NCBI GenBank assembly: GCA_900320565.1
Contig: ONSR01000009.1
Location: forward strand, 58,408 to 122,407
Source of the DNA: an uncultured Prevotellaceae bacterium
Lineage (GTDB): Bacteria; Bacteroidota; Bacteroidia; Bacteroidales; Bacteroidaceae
Reading direction: 5' to 3'
DNA: 64,000 bases
In this document: positions 44,743 to 52,161 of the stretch, piece after piece
How the letters are laid out: every line of letters begins with the position of its first letter
Position numbering within the stretch: position 1 is the first letter of the stretch
Made by a program: the position numbers and the translations under genes
The notes under the pieces: model-generated
The model's database searches: none
Seen by the model: the letters and a program-made list of their open reading frames with translations, nothing else
What the model was told of the DNA's origin: nothing

Positions 44743-46983
44743 TCACTTTGTCGGAGCTGAGGGAGGTGTGGCATCTTCGGCGCTACCCCATTGTTTGTTG
44801 GGCCTGCTGCCCATTTCAAGCACGAGGGTTGCGCCGTTCTTTATGTCGTCGTGGCTGAACCAGGGCTTGTTCCAAGGCTTTCCATTGAGGGTTGCACGCT
44901 GGATGTATTTGTTCTCCTTGCTGCTTCCTTTGGCAATGATATGCAGTTCCTTGCCGCCAGCCAGCTTGACGCGAGCGTCCGTGAAGAGTGGCGAACCGAT
45001 GTTGTAGGCAGGGAAACCTGGCGTGACAGGATAGAAGCCAAGTGAAGAGAAGACCACGAAAGAGGTCATTCCGCCACCGTCTTCGTCGCCAGGCATACCC
45101 ATAACATCGTTGCGGAACCACGCGTCGAGGCATTGGCGAATGCGTTTCTGCGTCTTCCAGGGAGCGCCAGCATAGTTATATATATAAGGTATATGGAGCG
45201 ACGGCTCGTTTGCCATCGTGAACTGCCCCATATTGCCCGTCTGATCGGGGAACTCTCCGTAGAACTGCCACTTGCTCCTGCCCAGCGGTTCCGCAAAGGT
45301 GCGGTCTAGTTCTTGACACATCGATTCACGTCCGCCCATCAGCTTCGCGAGGTCACGAAGGTTGTGTTGTACGTCCCAACGATAGGTCCATCCGTTGTTT
45401 TCGCCATAAGCGGCACGTGCTCCGATGCCTCCGCTGAAGCGATAATCGAAGTCAGGCAGGAAGTTGCCGCTCTCGTCTTTGGGATGGAAGAAACGCGTGT
45501 CGGCATTCCAAACATTGCGATAATTGTAGCTGAGGGCAAGGTATTTGGCAGCATCTTCCTTATTGCCCATGAACTCTGCTATGCGAGAGAGGCACCACTC
45601 GTCGTAAGCTGTGCCAAGCGTGACGGCGATAGGCTGCCGTTTCTCAAAGCCGCCCACGTTCGGTTCGGTCTCCGTCTCGCCTTCTGCAAGAGCGGGGAAG
45701 TAGCCATGATCCTTGTAGAACTGGTCGAGACGACCTGCCGGATCGCCACTCCAGGGCACAAGCGTCTTCTCTTCTATGCCGCGACGACAGTACTCAAAGC
45801 CGCGCTTGGCATCCACTTTAAGACCCTTCCAGAGCGCATCTGCAACCATTGCCACACCATGATTGCTGTTCATCCTTCGCGTATCGCCTGTCATTTCCGG
45901 GAAAGTTGGCATCCATTTCGTACCCATTTGCTCTGCCATTCGGAGGTAACTTTCGATGATATCTTCTTCCTTCCAGGGTTGAATGAGGGCACGAAGAGGG
46001 TGTGCTGCGCGATAAGTATCCCAGATCCAGTCGTCGGTATAGAAGGGATGTCCGTCATCCTCGTGCACCTTACCGTCGAAAGCCGAGAAGTAACGTCCGT
46101 CCTCGCTCAAGCAGACGGGGCGCTCGAAGGTACGATAATAAGAGGTATAGAGCACAGCCTTCTGGTCCTCGGTACCGCCTTTGACGCGAATGTTGCTGAG
46201 CGTCTCGTTCCATTCCTTGCGACCATCCTTGATGACTTTGGCCATGTTGAAGTCCTTGCCCTGCTCGCGAACGAGGTTCTTCTCCGCTTGTTCCTCGCTG
46301 ATGAGGGAAACGCCGTAACGGAACTGAACCTTCTTTGTACCGGCAGGAAAGCGTAGAGCTGTGCAAATGCCGCGCCCTGCAGGAACCTTCTCATCAGCAA
46401 TTCTTCCGTTGCGTATCGCCCCAGCCTTCTCTGGTTCGACATCGAACTCGCCCGAAAAGAAGATGTTCATGTTCCTGCTCAACCTTTGGCTTGCAGAAGC
46501 GTGACGTCCTTCAATCTGCATTCTGCCGCTTTCAGTATAGAGAATAATCGTGGCAGGCTTGCTTGGGTCGGCAAAGGTAAACTCGTAGATGGCACTTTGA
46601 TGGCAGACTGCAAGGTGGACGTCGATGGTGTTGTCGGCAATCGAGACCTGATAGTCGTAAGGTGTCACGCGCTCATGATCCCAACTTGTCGAGATGATGG
46701 GACGCAGGTCGTCGCCTTGCGTGACACTCAACCTGAAGGCACTTCGCTCGCGATGATTGGTGACGACGATGGGCAGACCGTCGAGGTACTCTGTAATATA
46801 TTCGTTTCGCGTCGGATAGATGCGCATCAAACTGTTGGGCAACTGAATGGTCGGAAAGCAGGGAACCAGCAAATGACTGATGCTTCCGATGTAAGGATTC
46901 ACGTAATCGACGGGTTCTGCAGCTTGGCTACAGAGGGGTGCAAACACGGCTACGAAGAGGACTTTCCTAAGCAAATGGTTCAT
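44743..46983 (-). CDS. GH92 alpha-mannosidase, exported
   Basis: A 746-residue protein of normal family length with signal peptide VLFVAVFAPLCSQAAE. GH92 hallmarks are VDYVNPYIGS at the mature start, the (alpha/alpha)6 barrel blocks DDWIWDTYRAAHPLRALI and WMPTFPEMTGDTRRMNSNHG, and the C-terminal GDEDGGGMTSFVVFSSLGFYPVTPG, which corresponds to the family's GNDD.G.MSAW..F...G.YP. GH92 enzymes are calcium-dependent exo-alpha-mannosidases acting on N-glycans and yeast mannans in gut Bacteroidetes. It lacks the shared tag and lies convergent to the coiled-coil gene. TAACTTTG at 47022-47015 is a -7 element 32 bases before the start. Confidence 0.92.
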   Translation of the reverse strand: MNHLLRKVLFVAVFAPLCSQAAEPVDYVNPYIGSISHLLVPCFPTIQLPNSLMRIYPTRNEYITEYLDGLPIVVTNHRERSAFRLSVTQGDDLRPIISTSWDHERVTPYDYQVSIADNTIDVHLAVCHQSAIYEFTFADPSKPATIILYTESGRMQIEGRHASASQRLSRNMNIFFSGEFDVEPEKAGAIRNGRIADEKVPAGRGICTALRFPAGTKKVQFRYGVSLISEEQAEKNLVREQGKDFNMAKVIKDGRKEWNETLSNIRVKGGTEDQKAVLYTSYYRTFERPVCLSEDGRYFSAFDGKVHEDDGHPFYTDDWIWDTYRAAHPLRALIQPWKEEDIIESYLRMAEQMGTKWMPTFPEMTGDTRRMNSNHGVAMVADALWKGLKVDAKRGFEYCRRGIEEKTLVPWSGDPAGRLDQFYKDHGYFPALAEGETETEPNVGGFEKRQPIAVTLGTAYDEWCLSRIAEFMGNKEDAAKYLALSYNYRNVWNADTRFFHPKDESGNFLPDFDYRFSGGIGARAAYGENNGWTYRWDVQHNLRDLAKLMGGRESMCQELDRTFAEPLGRSKWQFYGEFPDQTGNMGQFTMANEPSLHIPYIYNYAGAPWKTQKRIRQCLDAWFRNDVMGMPGDEDGGGMTSFVVFSSLGFYPVTPGFPAYNIGSPLFTDARVKLAGGKELHIIAKGSSKENKYIQRATLNGKPWNKPWFSHDDIKNGATLVLEMGSRPNKQWGSAEDATPPSAPTK

Positions 46984-47014
46984 AGTTGAAGGTAATAATT
47001 CGTTATATTTAATG

Positions 47015-47076
47015 CAAAGTTACAAAATAATTATGAACTAATGGCTATGAACTATGAATTTTTTTTCATATCTTTG
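47015..47076. promoter_or_regulatory. divergent -7 elements of the GH92 and discoidin-repeat genes
   Basis: TAACTTTG on the minus strand (47022-47015) serves GH92, and TATCTTTG on the plus strand (47069-47076) serves the gene at 47105. Neither has a TTTG at -33. The plus element rules out the ATG at 47054 as a start. Confidence 0.6.
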
Positions 47077-47104
47077 CACATCGAAATCAATAAAACTAAC
47101 AGAT

Positions 47105-48031
47105 ATGAGACATCTTTCACTTATCCTAATGTCCTTTTTCGCCTTGAGTGAAGCTCTCGCTCAGGCTCCCATCAAGACAACTTTGGTGAGCGGCTCCGGT
47201 CGTGGCGGACAGGAAGGTCCGGCCATGATTTGCGACGACCAGCTCTCCACGAAATGGTGCATCGACTTCCCCAGACTGATGCCCTACTCGATCGTCCTCG
47301 ATGCAGGACAGCAGACAGGCGTCGTAGAGTACGGACTCGTAACGGGCGACGACACAAATGCCTATCCCGAACGCAATCCCGTAACGTGGAAAGTAAGCGG
47401 AAGCAACGACAAGGAAAACTGGACGACCCTCGACGACCAGAAGAACAACCGCAGCCTCCCAGCCGAAGGTCTGCAGGAATATCGCTTCAAGCCCACAGCC
47501 GCAGGAGCAAAGGACAAGTTCCGTTACTACCGGTTCGAATTCTTCAGGATGGCTGGCGGAACACGCATCCAGCTCAGCGAAATCTACCTGTACGACAAGG
47601 TTCAAATGCCCGTGAAAGCCAGTTTCGTGAGCGGTTCGGGTCGTGACGGCAAGGAGGGAGCGGCAAAGGCTGCAGACGGATGGATGTTCACGAAGTGGTG
47701 CATCGACGAACCTCGCCAGATGCCCTACGCCATCACCCTCGATGCAGGCGAACAGACGCCCATCAACGAGTACCGATTCGTCACGGGTGATGACACGCAC
47801 GACTACCCCGACCGCAACCCCGTAACGTGGAAAGTGAGCGGTTCGAACGACCAAAAGAGTTGGACAGTCCTCGACGAGCAGAAAGGCAACCGCCTTCTTC
47901 GCGACGAAAACGAGCAGGAATATCGCTTCAGGATGGCAGCCTCAGGCAGCTACCGCTACTACCGCTTCGAGTTCCTCAAAATGGCTGGCGGCACCAGGCT
48001 GCAGCTTAGCGAGATCAAGCTCTTCAAGTAA
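47105..48031 (+). CDS. exported protein with two tandem F5/8C-like domains
   Basis: 308 residues from ATG 47105, which gives a good signal peptide (RHLSLILMSFFALSEALAQ). The mature protein is almost entirely an internal duplication of about 140 residues. Copy 1 has VSGSGRGGQEGPAMICDDQ, STKWCIDFP, VTGDDTNAYPERNPVTWKVS and MAGGTRIQLSEI. Copy 2 has VSGSGRDGKEGAAKAADG, FTKWCIDEP, VTGDDTHDYPDRNPVTWKVS and MAGGTRLQLSEI. The pattern fits discoidin/CBM32-like sandwiches. No enzyme domain is attached, so it is probably a glycan-binding protein, divergent from and possibly co-regulated with the GH92 mannosidase. Confidence 0.85.
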   Translation: MRHLSLILMSFFALSEALAQAPIKTTLVSGSGRGGQEGPAMICDDQLSTKWCIDFPRLMPYSIVLDAGQQTGVVEYGLVTGDDTNAYPERNPVTWKVSGSNDKENWTTLDDQKNNRSLPAEGLQEYRFKPTAAGAKDKFRYYRFEFFRMAGGTRIQLSEIYLYDKVQMPVKASFVSGSGRDGKEGAAKAADGWMFTKWCIDEPRQMPYAITLDAGEQTPINEYRFVTGDDTHDYPDRNPVTWKVSGSNDQKSWTVLDEQKGNRLLRDENEQEYRFRMAASGSYRYYRFEFLKMAGGTRLQLSEIKLFK

Positions 48032-48067
48032 AAAGCCTCGCGTCGGAAGCCGAATAATATGCCGAAC

Positions 48068-48096
48068 GAGGGGAGCAAAACGCTCCCCTCGTTTTG
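48068..48096 (+). terminator. intrinsic terminator after the discoidin-repeat gene
   Basis: CGAGGGGAGC, loop AAAAC, GCTCCCCTCG, then TTTT: a strong 10 bp stem 36 bases after the stop. Confidence 0.9.
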
Positions 48097-48105
48097 CGTT
48101 CCAAA

Positions 48106-48193
48106 ACATCACGTGTGACGAAGCCTAACATCTAGTGTGACGTTTGCATTTTACTAGTGTGACGTTTGAAATCGTATAGTGCCAGGTTTGAAA
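48106..48193 (+). repeat. 22 bp tandem array, four units
   Basis: Units begin at 48106, 48128, 48150 and 48172. The shared core is TAGTGTGACGTTTG (units 2-3), CACGTGTGACGAAG (unit 1) and TAGTGCCAGGTTTG (unit 4). Read on the minus strand the units open with AAACGTCACACTAG, so they carry the same AAAC start as the other arrays, in opposite orientation. Confidence 0.85.
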
Positions 48194-48266
48194 GTACGGC
48201 CTGAAAGGCAAGGTCACAAGCGAGCGAAACAATAGGGATTTCCCCCTCAACAATTCGTGTTTTCCC

Positions 48267-48297
48267 TTTGCAGGGTTGCAAACATCCTGTACCTTTG
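48267..48297 (+). promoter_or_regulatory. promoter of the Tyr-rich lipoprotein gene
   Basis: TTTG (48267-48270), 19 bases, TACCTTTG (48290-48297), an exact consensus promoter 28 bases before ATG 48325. It excludes the in-frame ATG at 48268. Confidence 0.8.
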
Positions 48298-48324
48298 CAC
48301 CAGACAAACCTAAAAAATACAGTT

Positions 48325-48978
48325 ATGAAACGCTTTATGATACACTACGACAGCAAGGCAAGAGCCTTTGGCTTCGCGTCTTTCATCTTCATGATGGCAG
48401 TTCTTTCGTTCTCTTCTTGCATCGATATGGAGGACACCAACAAGTCGATGGTGCTCTCGGGAGAGTGGAGAGGAGACTTCGGAATGTACTACGACTACAG
48501 AGATGACTACGGAAGGGTCTATACTTTCGACTCCTACGACACCTATCTGACGTTCATCCCCGCCTATTCCTATGCGAACTATGGCCGAGGAACGCAGGTT
48601 GACTACTACGACTACGGACCCTACGAGTACCAATACTACAAGTTCCGTTGGTCGGTAGAGAACGGTTATATCTATCTTACTTATGATTATGACCCCCAAC
48701 TCAACACGCGAATCAGCAACTATCGGATGACGAACGACTACTTCTCGGGCACTTTCTCCGAGTCTGGTACCTCGTTCCGTATGCGCAAGCTCGTTGATTA
48801 CTACAACTGGACGCCATACGTAAACAGCTATGGCTACTGGGATCGCGACAACTGGGGCTACTATTATCCTTACTTCGCACCAGCAACTCGCAGCGATGTC
48901 GAGCAGCCGGAGGACAGCACATCCAACGTTGGAGAAGTAGTTGGAAGAGGCCGCAGAAGCACTTCCCTGAAGCAGTAG
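48325..48978 (+). CDS. tyrosine-rich lipoprotein of unknown function
   Basis: 217 residues from ATG 48325. A lipoprotein signal FASFIFMMAVLSFSSC gives Cys32 or nearby as the lipidated residue, followed by IDMEDTNKS. The mature part is unusually rich in Tyr and Asp: MYYDYRDDYGRVYTF, VDYYDYGPYEYQYYKF and YWDRDNWGYYYPYF. The layout (LSGEWRGDFGMYYDY ... TFIPAYSY ... GTFSESGTSFRMRKL) suggests a small beta-barrel, lipocalin-like fold with alternating strands and a GTFS turn, as in exported Bacteroidetes 'W.G' proteins. The tail is polar. Function unknown; it stands alone with its own promoter and ends convergent to GH32. Confidence 0.78.
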   Translation: MKRFMIHYDSKARAFGFASFIFMMAVLSFSSCIDMEDTNKSMVLSGEWRGDFGMYYDYRDDYGRVYTFDSYDTYLTFIPAYSYANYGRGTQVDYYDYGPYEYQYYKFRWSVENGYIYLTYDYDPQLNTRISNYRMTNDYFSGTFSESGTSFRMRKLVDYYNWTPYVNSYGYWDRDNWGYYYPYFAPATRSDVEQPEDSTSNVGEVVGRGRRSTSLKQ

Positions 48979-48987
48979 GAGGCAACT

Positions 48988-50634
48988 CTACCAGCAGCTC
49001 TCGACAGCATCAAGCTGAATATCAGTCACATTAATGTCTGCGCCCCAGAATTCAAGGCCTTTGGCTACGGGATTCCGGGGCGTACTTATTGCCCGCTTCC
49101 GCTCCATCGAATAGCTGTAAAGGCCGTCGTCGATGAAGACTTCTATCGAGGTGAGGTCGATGTAGATGTCCATCGTCAGAGAAAGACTTGTAGGGTCTTG
49201 CGGCGAATAGAACTGGCCGTTCAAGGTATTGTGGTTGAGGTCGTAGTCAACAAGCGTTTGTCCATCAAAGCGAAGACCTGCGCTTGTGGCATAGGTCAGG
49301 TTGAGTGTGGCACGAAGATGCACACAGTCTTGACTCTGATAAGGTTGCAGCGCCTTGTTGACTTCCTGCCCATTCAAGGCCTTTTCACTTGAATAAAGCG
49401 GCTTCAGCAAAGAGGCAACCTCGCGAATAGGCTTGCTAATGAGACGGATTCCGTCCTTTGTTGTGCGCAAAGTCAACTCGGTCGGCAGTAACATTTGCCC
49501 GCGGAAAGGCATCCCGGGATGGTCGATGTTGACCCATCCTATCTGTATTCTTCGTCCGTCAGGCACGTCGTTGAAGGTCTGAGCGGCATAAATAGTGCCC
49601 GTCGAGAAACGATGCTTACCGCTTTCTGGCGTGAAGACTTTTCCATCGAAACTGCCTATCATATACGTATTGCTTGCCCCATACATCACCCATCGCACAT
49701 CATTCGGATTGCCGTCAACAGCCAGAGGAAAGAGGTCAGGACACTCCCAGAAACCGTTCACATGGCTCTGATAAGTCCAGTCCTTCAAGTTGTCAGAAGT
49801 ATAGATGCTATGTCCGTTACGTTCATTCAGGACGAGAACCCAATGGCCCCCAGACTCGTACCAGAACAACCTCGGATCTCTCGTGTCGTGAGTCTGCCAC
49901 TTTTCGTGCGAATCAATAACGGGATTGCCTTCGTACTTGTGGAGCGTCATGCCCCCATCTAGGCTGTAGGCGATGCATTGCACTTCGCGGTCGCATCGGT
50001 CGGCAGTATAGGCATAGACGAGCGGAGGGTTCTTCTTGGTACCGAAACCAGATGTGTTGTCCTTGTCGAAGACTGCCGAACCGCTGAACATTGTGCCGAT
50101 TGTGTCAGGGAAAAGCACTGGGGCTTGTTCCGTCCAATGCAGGAGGTCGGGACTTGTAGCGTGTCCCCATGTCATGTTCTCCCATTCGCGCTCGAAAGGA
50201 TTGTGCTGATAATAGAGATGATACAGCCCGTCGTGCCAGATGCAACCGTTCGGGTCATTAATCCAGCCACGCCGCGTCGTAAAGTGGAACTGCGGACGAT
50301 TCCTCTCTCGATACATCTTCTGAGCGTCACGAATAGTGTCCGCCTGATAGACCAGCGAGAGTGCTTCCTCTGGTCCGTCAAAGGTAATGGTCAACGTCTT
50401 GCCCCTGTAAGCCGTTAAGTCCTTGAAGACCCAGTAATCAGGCTCTTTCGAGAGTCGAGCCACAACGTTGAGGTCATCCACGCCTTTTGCTTGGAAAGTC
50501 AACTTGCGACGCTCTGCATCTTGAGAGATAGGCAGATTCAGGTACTTGCTCTTCACTTTGAAGCTCAGTTCTGCGGACTGAGCGACAATGGACAACAGGC
50601 AACAGACAACAAAAAAGATAACGCGTTTCATCAT
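48988..50634 (-). CDS. exported GH32 fructosidase (levanase/inulinase/invertase type)
   Basis: 548 residues from ATG 50634, which overlaps the NhaC stop by four bases (ATGA); a second ATG at 50631 is equally possible. The signal peptide KRVIFFVVCCLLSIVAQSAE is partly encoded by a 7 bp repeat. After a ~100-residue N-terminal beta region, the five-bladed propeller has all three GH32 acids: nucleophile Asp127 in WINDPNG, Asp253 in TRDPRLFW and acid/base Glu297 in FWECPDLF. The C-terminal sandwich (~400-548) has the STSIEVFIDDG-like strand DLTSIEVFIDDG. It hydrolyses beta-fructosyl bonds in fructans or sucrose. It lacks the shared tag. The neighbour genes are transporters rather than a SusCD pair. 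Confidence 0.93.
   Translation of the reverse strand: MMKRVIFFVVCCLLSIVAQSAELSFKVKSKYLNLPISQDAERRKLTFQAKGVDDLNVVARLSKEPDYWVFKDLTAYRGKTLTITFDGPEEALSLVYQADTIRDAQKMYRERNRPQFHFTTRRGWINDPNGCIWHDGLYHLYYQHNPFEREWENMTWGHATSPDLLHWTEQAPVLFPDTIGTMFSGSAVFDKDNTSGFGTKKNPPLVYAYTADRCDREVQCIAYSLDGGMTLHKYEGNPVIDSHEKWQTHDTRDPRLFWYESGGHWVLVLNERNGHSIYTSDNLKDWTYQSHVNGFWECPDLFPLAVDGNPNDVRWVMYGASNTYMIGSFDGKVFTPESGKHRFSTGTIYAAQTFNDVPDGRRIQIGWVNIDHPGMPFRGQMLLPTELTLRTTKDGIRLISKPIREVASLLKPLYSSEKALNGQEVNKALQPYQSQDCVHLRATLNLTYATSAGLRFDGQTLVDYDLNHNTLNGQFYSPQDPTSLSLTMDIYIDLTSIEVFIDDGLYSYSMERKRAISTPRNPVAKGLEFWGADINVTDIQLDAVESCW
50584..50611 (-). repeat. four 7 bp units encoding the GH32 signal-peptide core
   Basis: Plus strand GACAATG, GACAACA, GGCAACA, GACAACA in exact register; read on the minus strand they give the hydrophobic VVCCLLSIV. 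The same heptamer, read in the opposite sense, encodes a hydrophilic loop at 4160-4194. Confidence 0.8.
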
Positions 50635-52058
50635 CTTGTAAGAGTTTTCTTTGGCAACAAAGTCGCTGCCAATATAGTCATTATGGGGCTTAAGTAGCAG
50701 AAGAAGCAATAGGGTGCATAGACGAGCGTGCTGACTCCCAAGACGTTGGCTTGTGTCATACCGCATGTGTTCCAAGGAATCAAAACGGAAGTCACCGTGG
50801 CGCTGTCCTCGCAAGTACGGCTCAAAAGGCGCGACTCGTAACCGTTCTTCTTGTAAGTATCGCCGAACATCGTGGCCGTCAGGATAATGCTGAGGTATTG
50901 GTCGGCACTAACCACATTGAGGAAGACACCAGAGAATGCTGTGCTGGCAACAAGGGAAACGGTTCCCTTAACCAGTTGCAGCAGGGCTTGCATAATGCTG
51001 TCGAGCATTCTTGTTGCTGTCATGGCTGCTCCGAAAGCCATAGCACAAAGGATAATCCAAATGGTATTGAGCATGCCAGCCATGCCTCTTGTGGCGACCA
51101 AGGCATTGAGGTCGGGCACGCCTGTATCGAGGTCTGTGCTGCCATAAACAATGATGAAGGCGCCACGAATGCGTTGAGCAAGCCCTTCATGGTCGATACC
51201 CGCTATCTCGTCGAGCAAGTTCGACTGACTCCATACTGCAGCCACAACGCCCATCAGCGTCGCAAGAAAGAGCACAACCATCGACGGCAAGCGCATCATA
51301 ATGAGGATAAAAGTCAGCACGGGTACGATGATGAGCCATGGAGAGATGAAGAATGTCTGCTGCAAAGCTTGCTGAACCGTAGCGACATGCGATGTGACGA
51401 CCTCTCCTTGCCCCAGTCCTACGATGGTAAAGATTGTGAGGGTGATGAGGAAAGTCGGTACTGTCGTGTAAAGCATGTAGCGGATGTGGGTGAAGAGAGG
51501 CGTGCCTACTGTGCTGGAAGCAAGCACCGTCGTGTCGCTCATGGGCGATATCTTGTCGCCAAAGTACGCGCCGCTAATGACTGCGCCTGCTATCCATGCT
51601 TCCTCGAAGCCGAGTGCTTGGCCGATACCCATCAAGGCGATACCGATAGTGGCTACTGTCGTCCACGACGAACCAGTCAACACACTCACCAAAGCACTGA
51701 TGAGGCAAGCGGAAACGAGGAACCATCTTGGGCTCATCATCTCCATACCATAATATATTATAGTAGGCACGACGCCACTCACCATCCATGCTCCGCCAAG
51801 TGCTCCGATGAGCAGCAGGATGATGATGGCCGAGCTAACGCCTCCCACCTTGTCGCTTATGGCTCGCTCAAAGTCGTCCCAAGTGATGAGACGCGATGCA
51901 ATGCCGATGCAAACGCAAAAAGCCGTTGCCACAAGCAATGCCATCTGCGACGCACCAGCCAACGTCTCGTCACCGAAGATGCTGACAACAAGAGCTACGA
52001 GTGCCACCAGTATTACCAGTGGCACACACGATAGCCAAAGAGGAGGAAGGCGCTTCAA
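50631..52058 (-). CDS. Na+/H+ antiporter, NhaC family
   Basis: 475 residues, 11-12 predicted TM helices. Family blocks are SGSSWTTVATIGIALMG (here TGSSWTTVATIGIALMG, ~165), ISGAYFGDKISPMSDTTVLASS (~215) and the second-repeat FSGVFLNVVSADQYLSIIL with NTCGMTQANVLGV near the end. Family members exchange cytoplasmic Na+ for H+, sometimes coupled to lactate/malate. The start is TTG at 52058: no ATG or GTG is available upstream because a TAG lies in frame, and the hydrophobic N-terminus starts immediately. The 103 bp upstream to the peptide-transporter stop is almost wholly a 13-unit 7 bp repeat. The GH32 gene overlaps its stop. Confidence 0.88.
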   Translation of the reverse strand: MKRLPPLWLSCVPLVILVALVALVVSIFGDETLAGASQMALLVATAFCVCIGIASRLITWDDFERAISDKVGGVSSAIIILLLIGALGGAWMVSGVVPTIIYYGMEMMSPRWFLVSACLISALVSVLTGSSWTTVATIGIALMGIGQALGFEEAWIAGAVISGAYFGDKISPMSDTTVLASSTVGTPLFTHIRYMLYTTVPTFLITLTIFTIVGLGQGEVVTSHVATVQQALQQTFFISPWLIIVPVLTFILIMMRLPSMVVLFLATLMGVVAAVWSQSNLLDEIAGIDHEGLAQRIRGAFIIVYGSTDLDTGVPDLNALVATRGMAGMLNTIWIILCAMAFGAAMTATRMLDSIMQALLQLVKGTVSLVASTAFSGVFLNVVSADQYLSIILTATMFGDTYKKNGYESRLLSRTCEDSATVTSVLIPWNTCGMTQANVLGVSTLVYAPYCFFCYLSPIMTILAATLLPKKTLTR

Positions 52059-52068
52059 TGTTTTAACA

Positions 52069-52159
52069 GACTACAGACAACTGACAACGGACAACGGACA
52101 GCAGTCAATGGTCAATGGTTAATGGTCAACGGTCAACGGTCAATGGTCAATGGTTAATG
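52069..52159 (-). repeat. thirteen 7 bp units filling the gap before NhaC
   Basis: On the plus strand GACTACA, GACAACT, GACAACG (2), GACAGCA, GTCAATG (2), GTTAATG, GTCAACG (2), GTCAATG (2), GTTAATG, without a break in register. It leaves 2 bases to the peptide-transporter stop and 10 bases to the NhaC start codon. Confidence 0.93.
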
Positions 52160-52161
52160 AC

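Noticed and set aside
47054-47104. Start of the discoidin-repeat gene at 47054
   Set aside because: It lies upstream of the -7 element at 47069-47076, and ATG 47105 directly precedes a good signal peptide.
48268-48324. Start of the lipoprotein gene at 48268
   Set aside because: It lies inside the promoter (48267-48297); ATG 48325 gives a proper lipoprotein signal.
50751-52034. Long open frame (427 codons) antisense to NhaC
   Set aside because: The product is low-complexity, rich in His, Asp and Arg, with no hydrophobic or domain pattern, whereas the opposite strand is a clear transporter.
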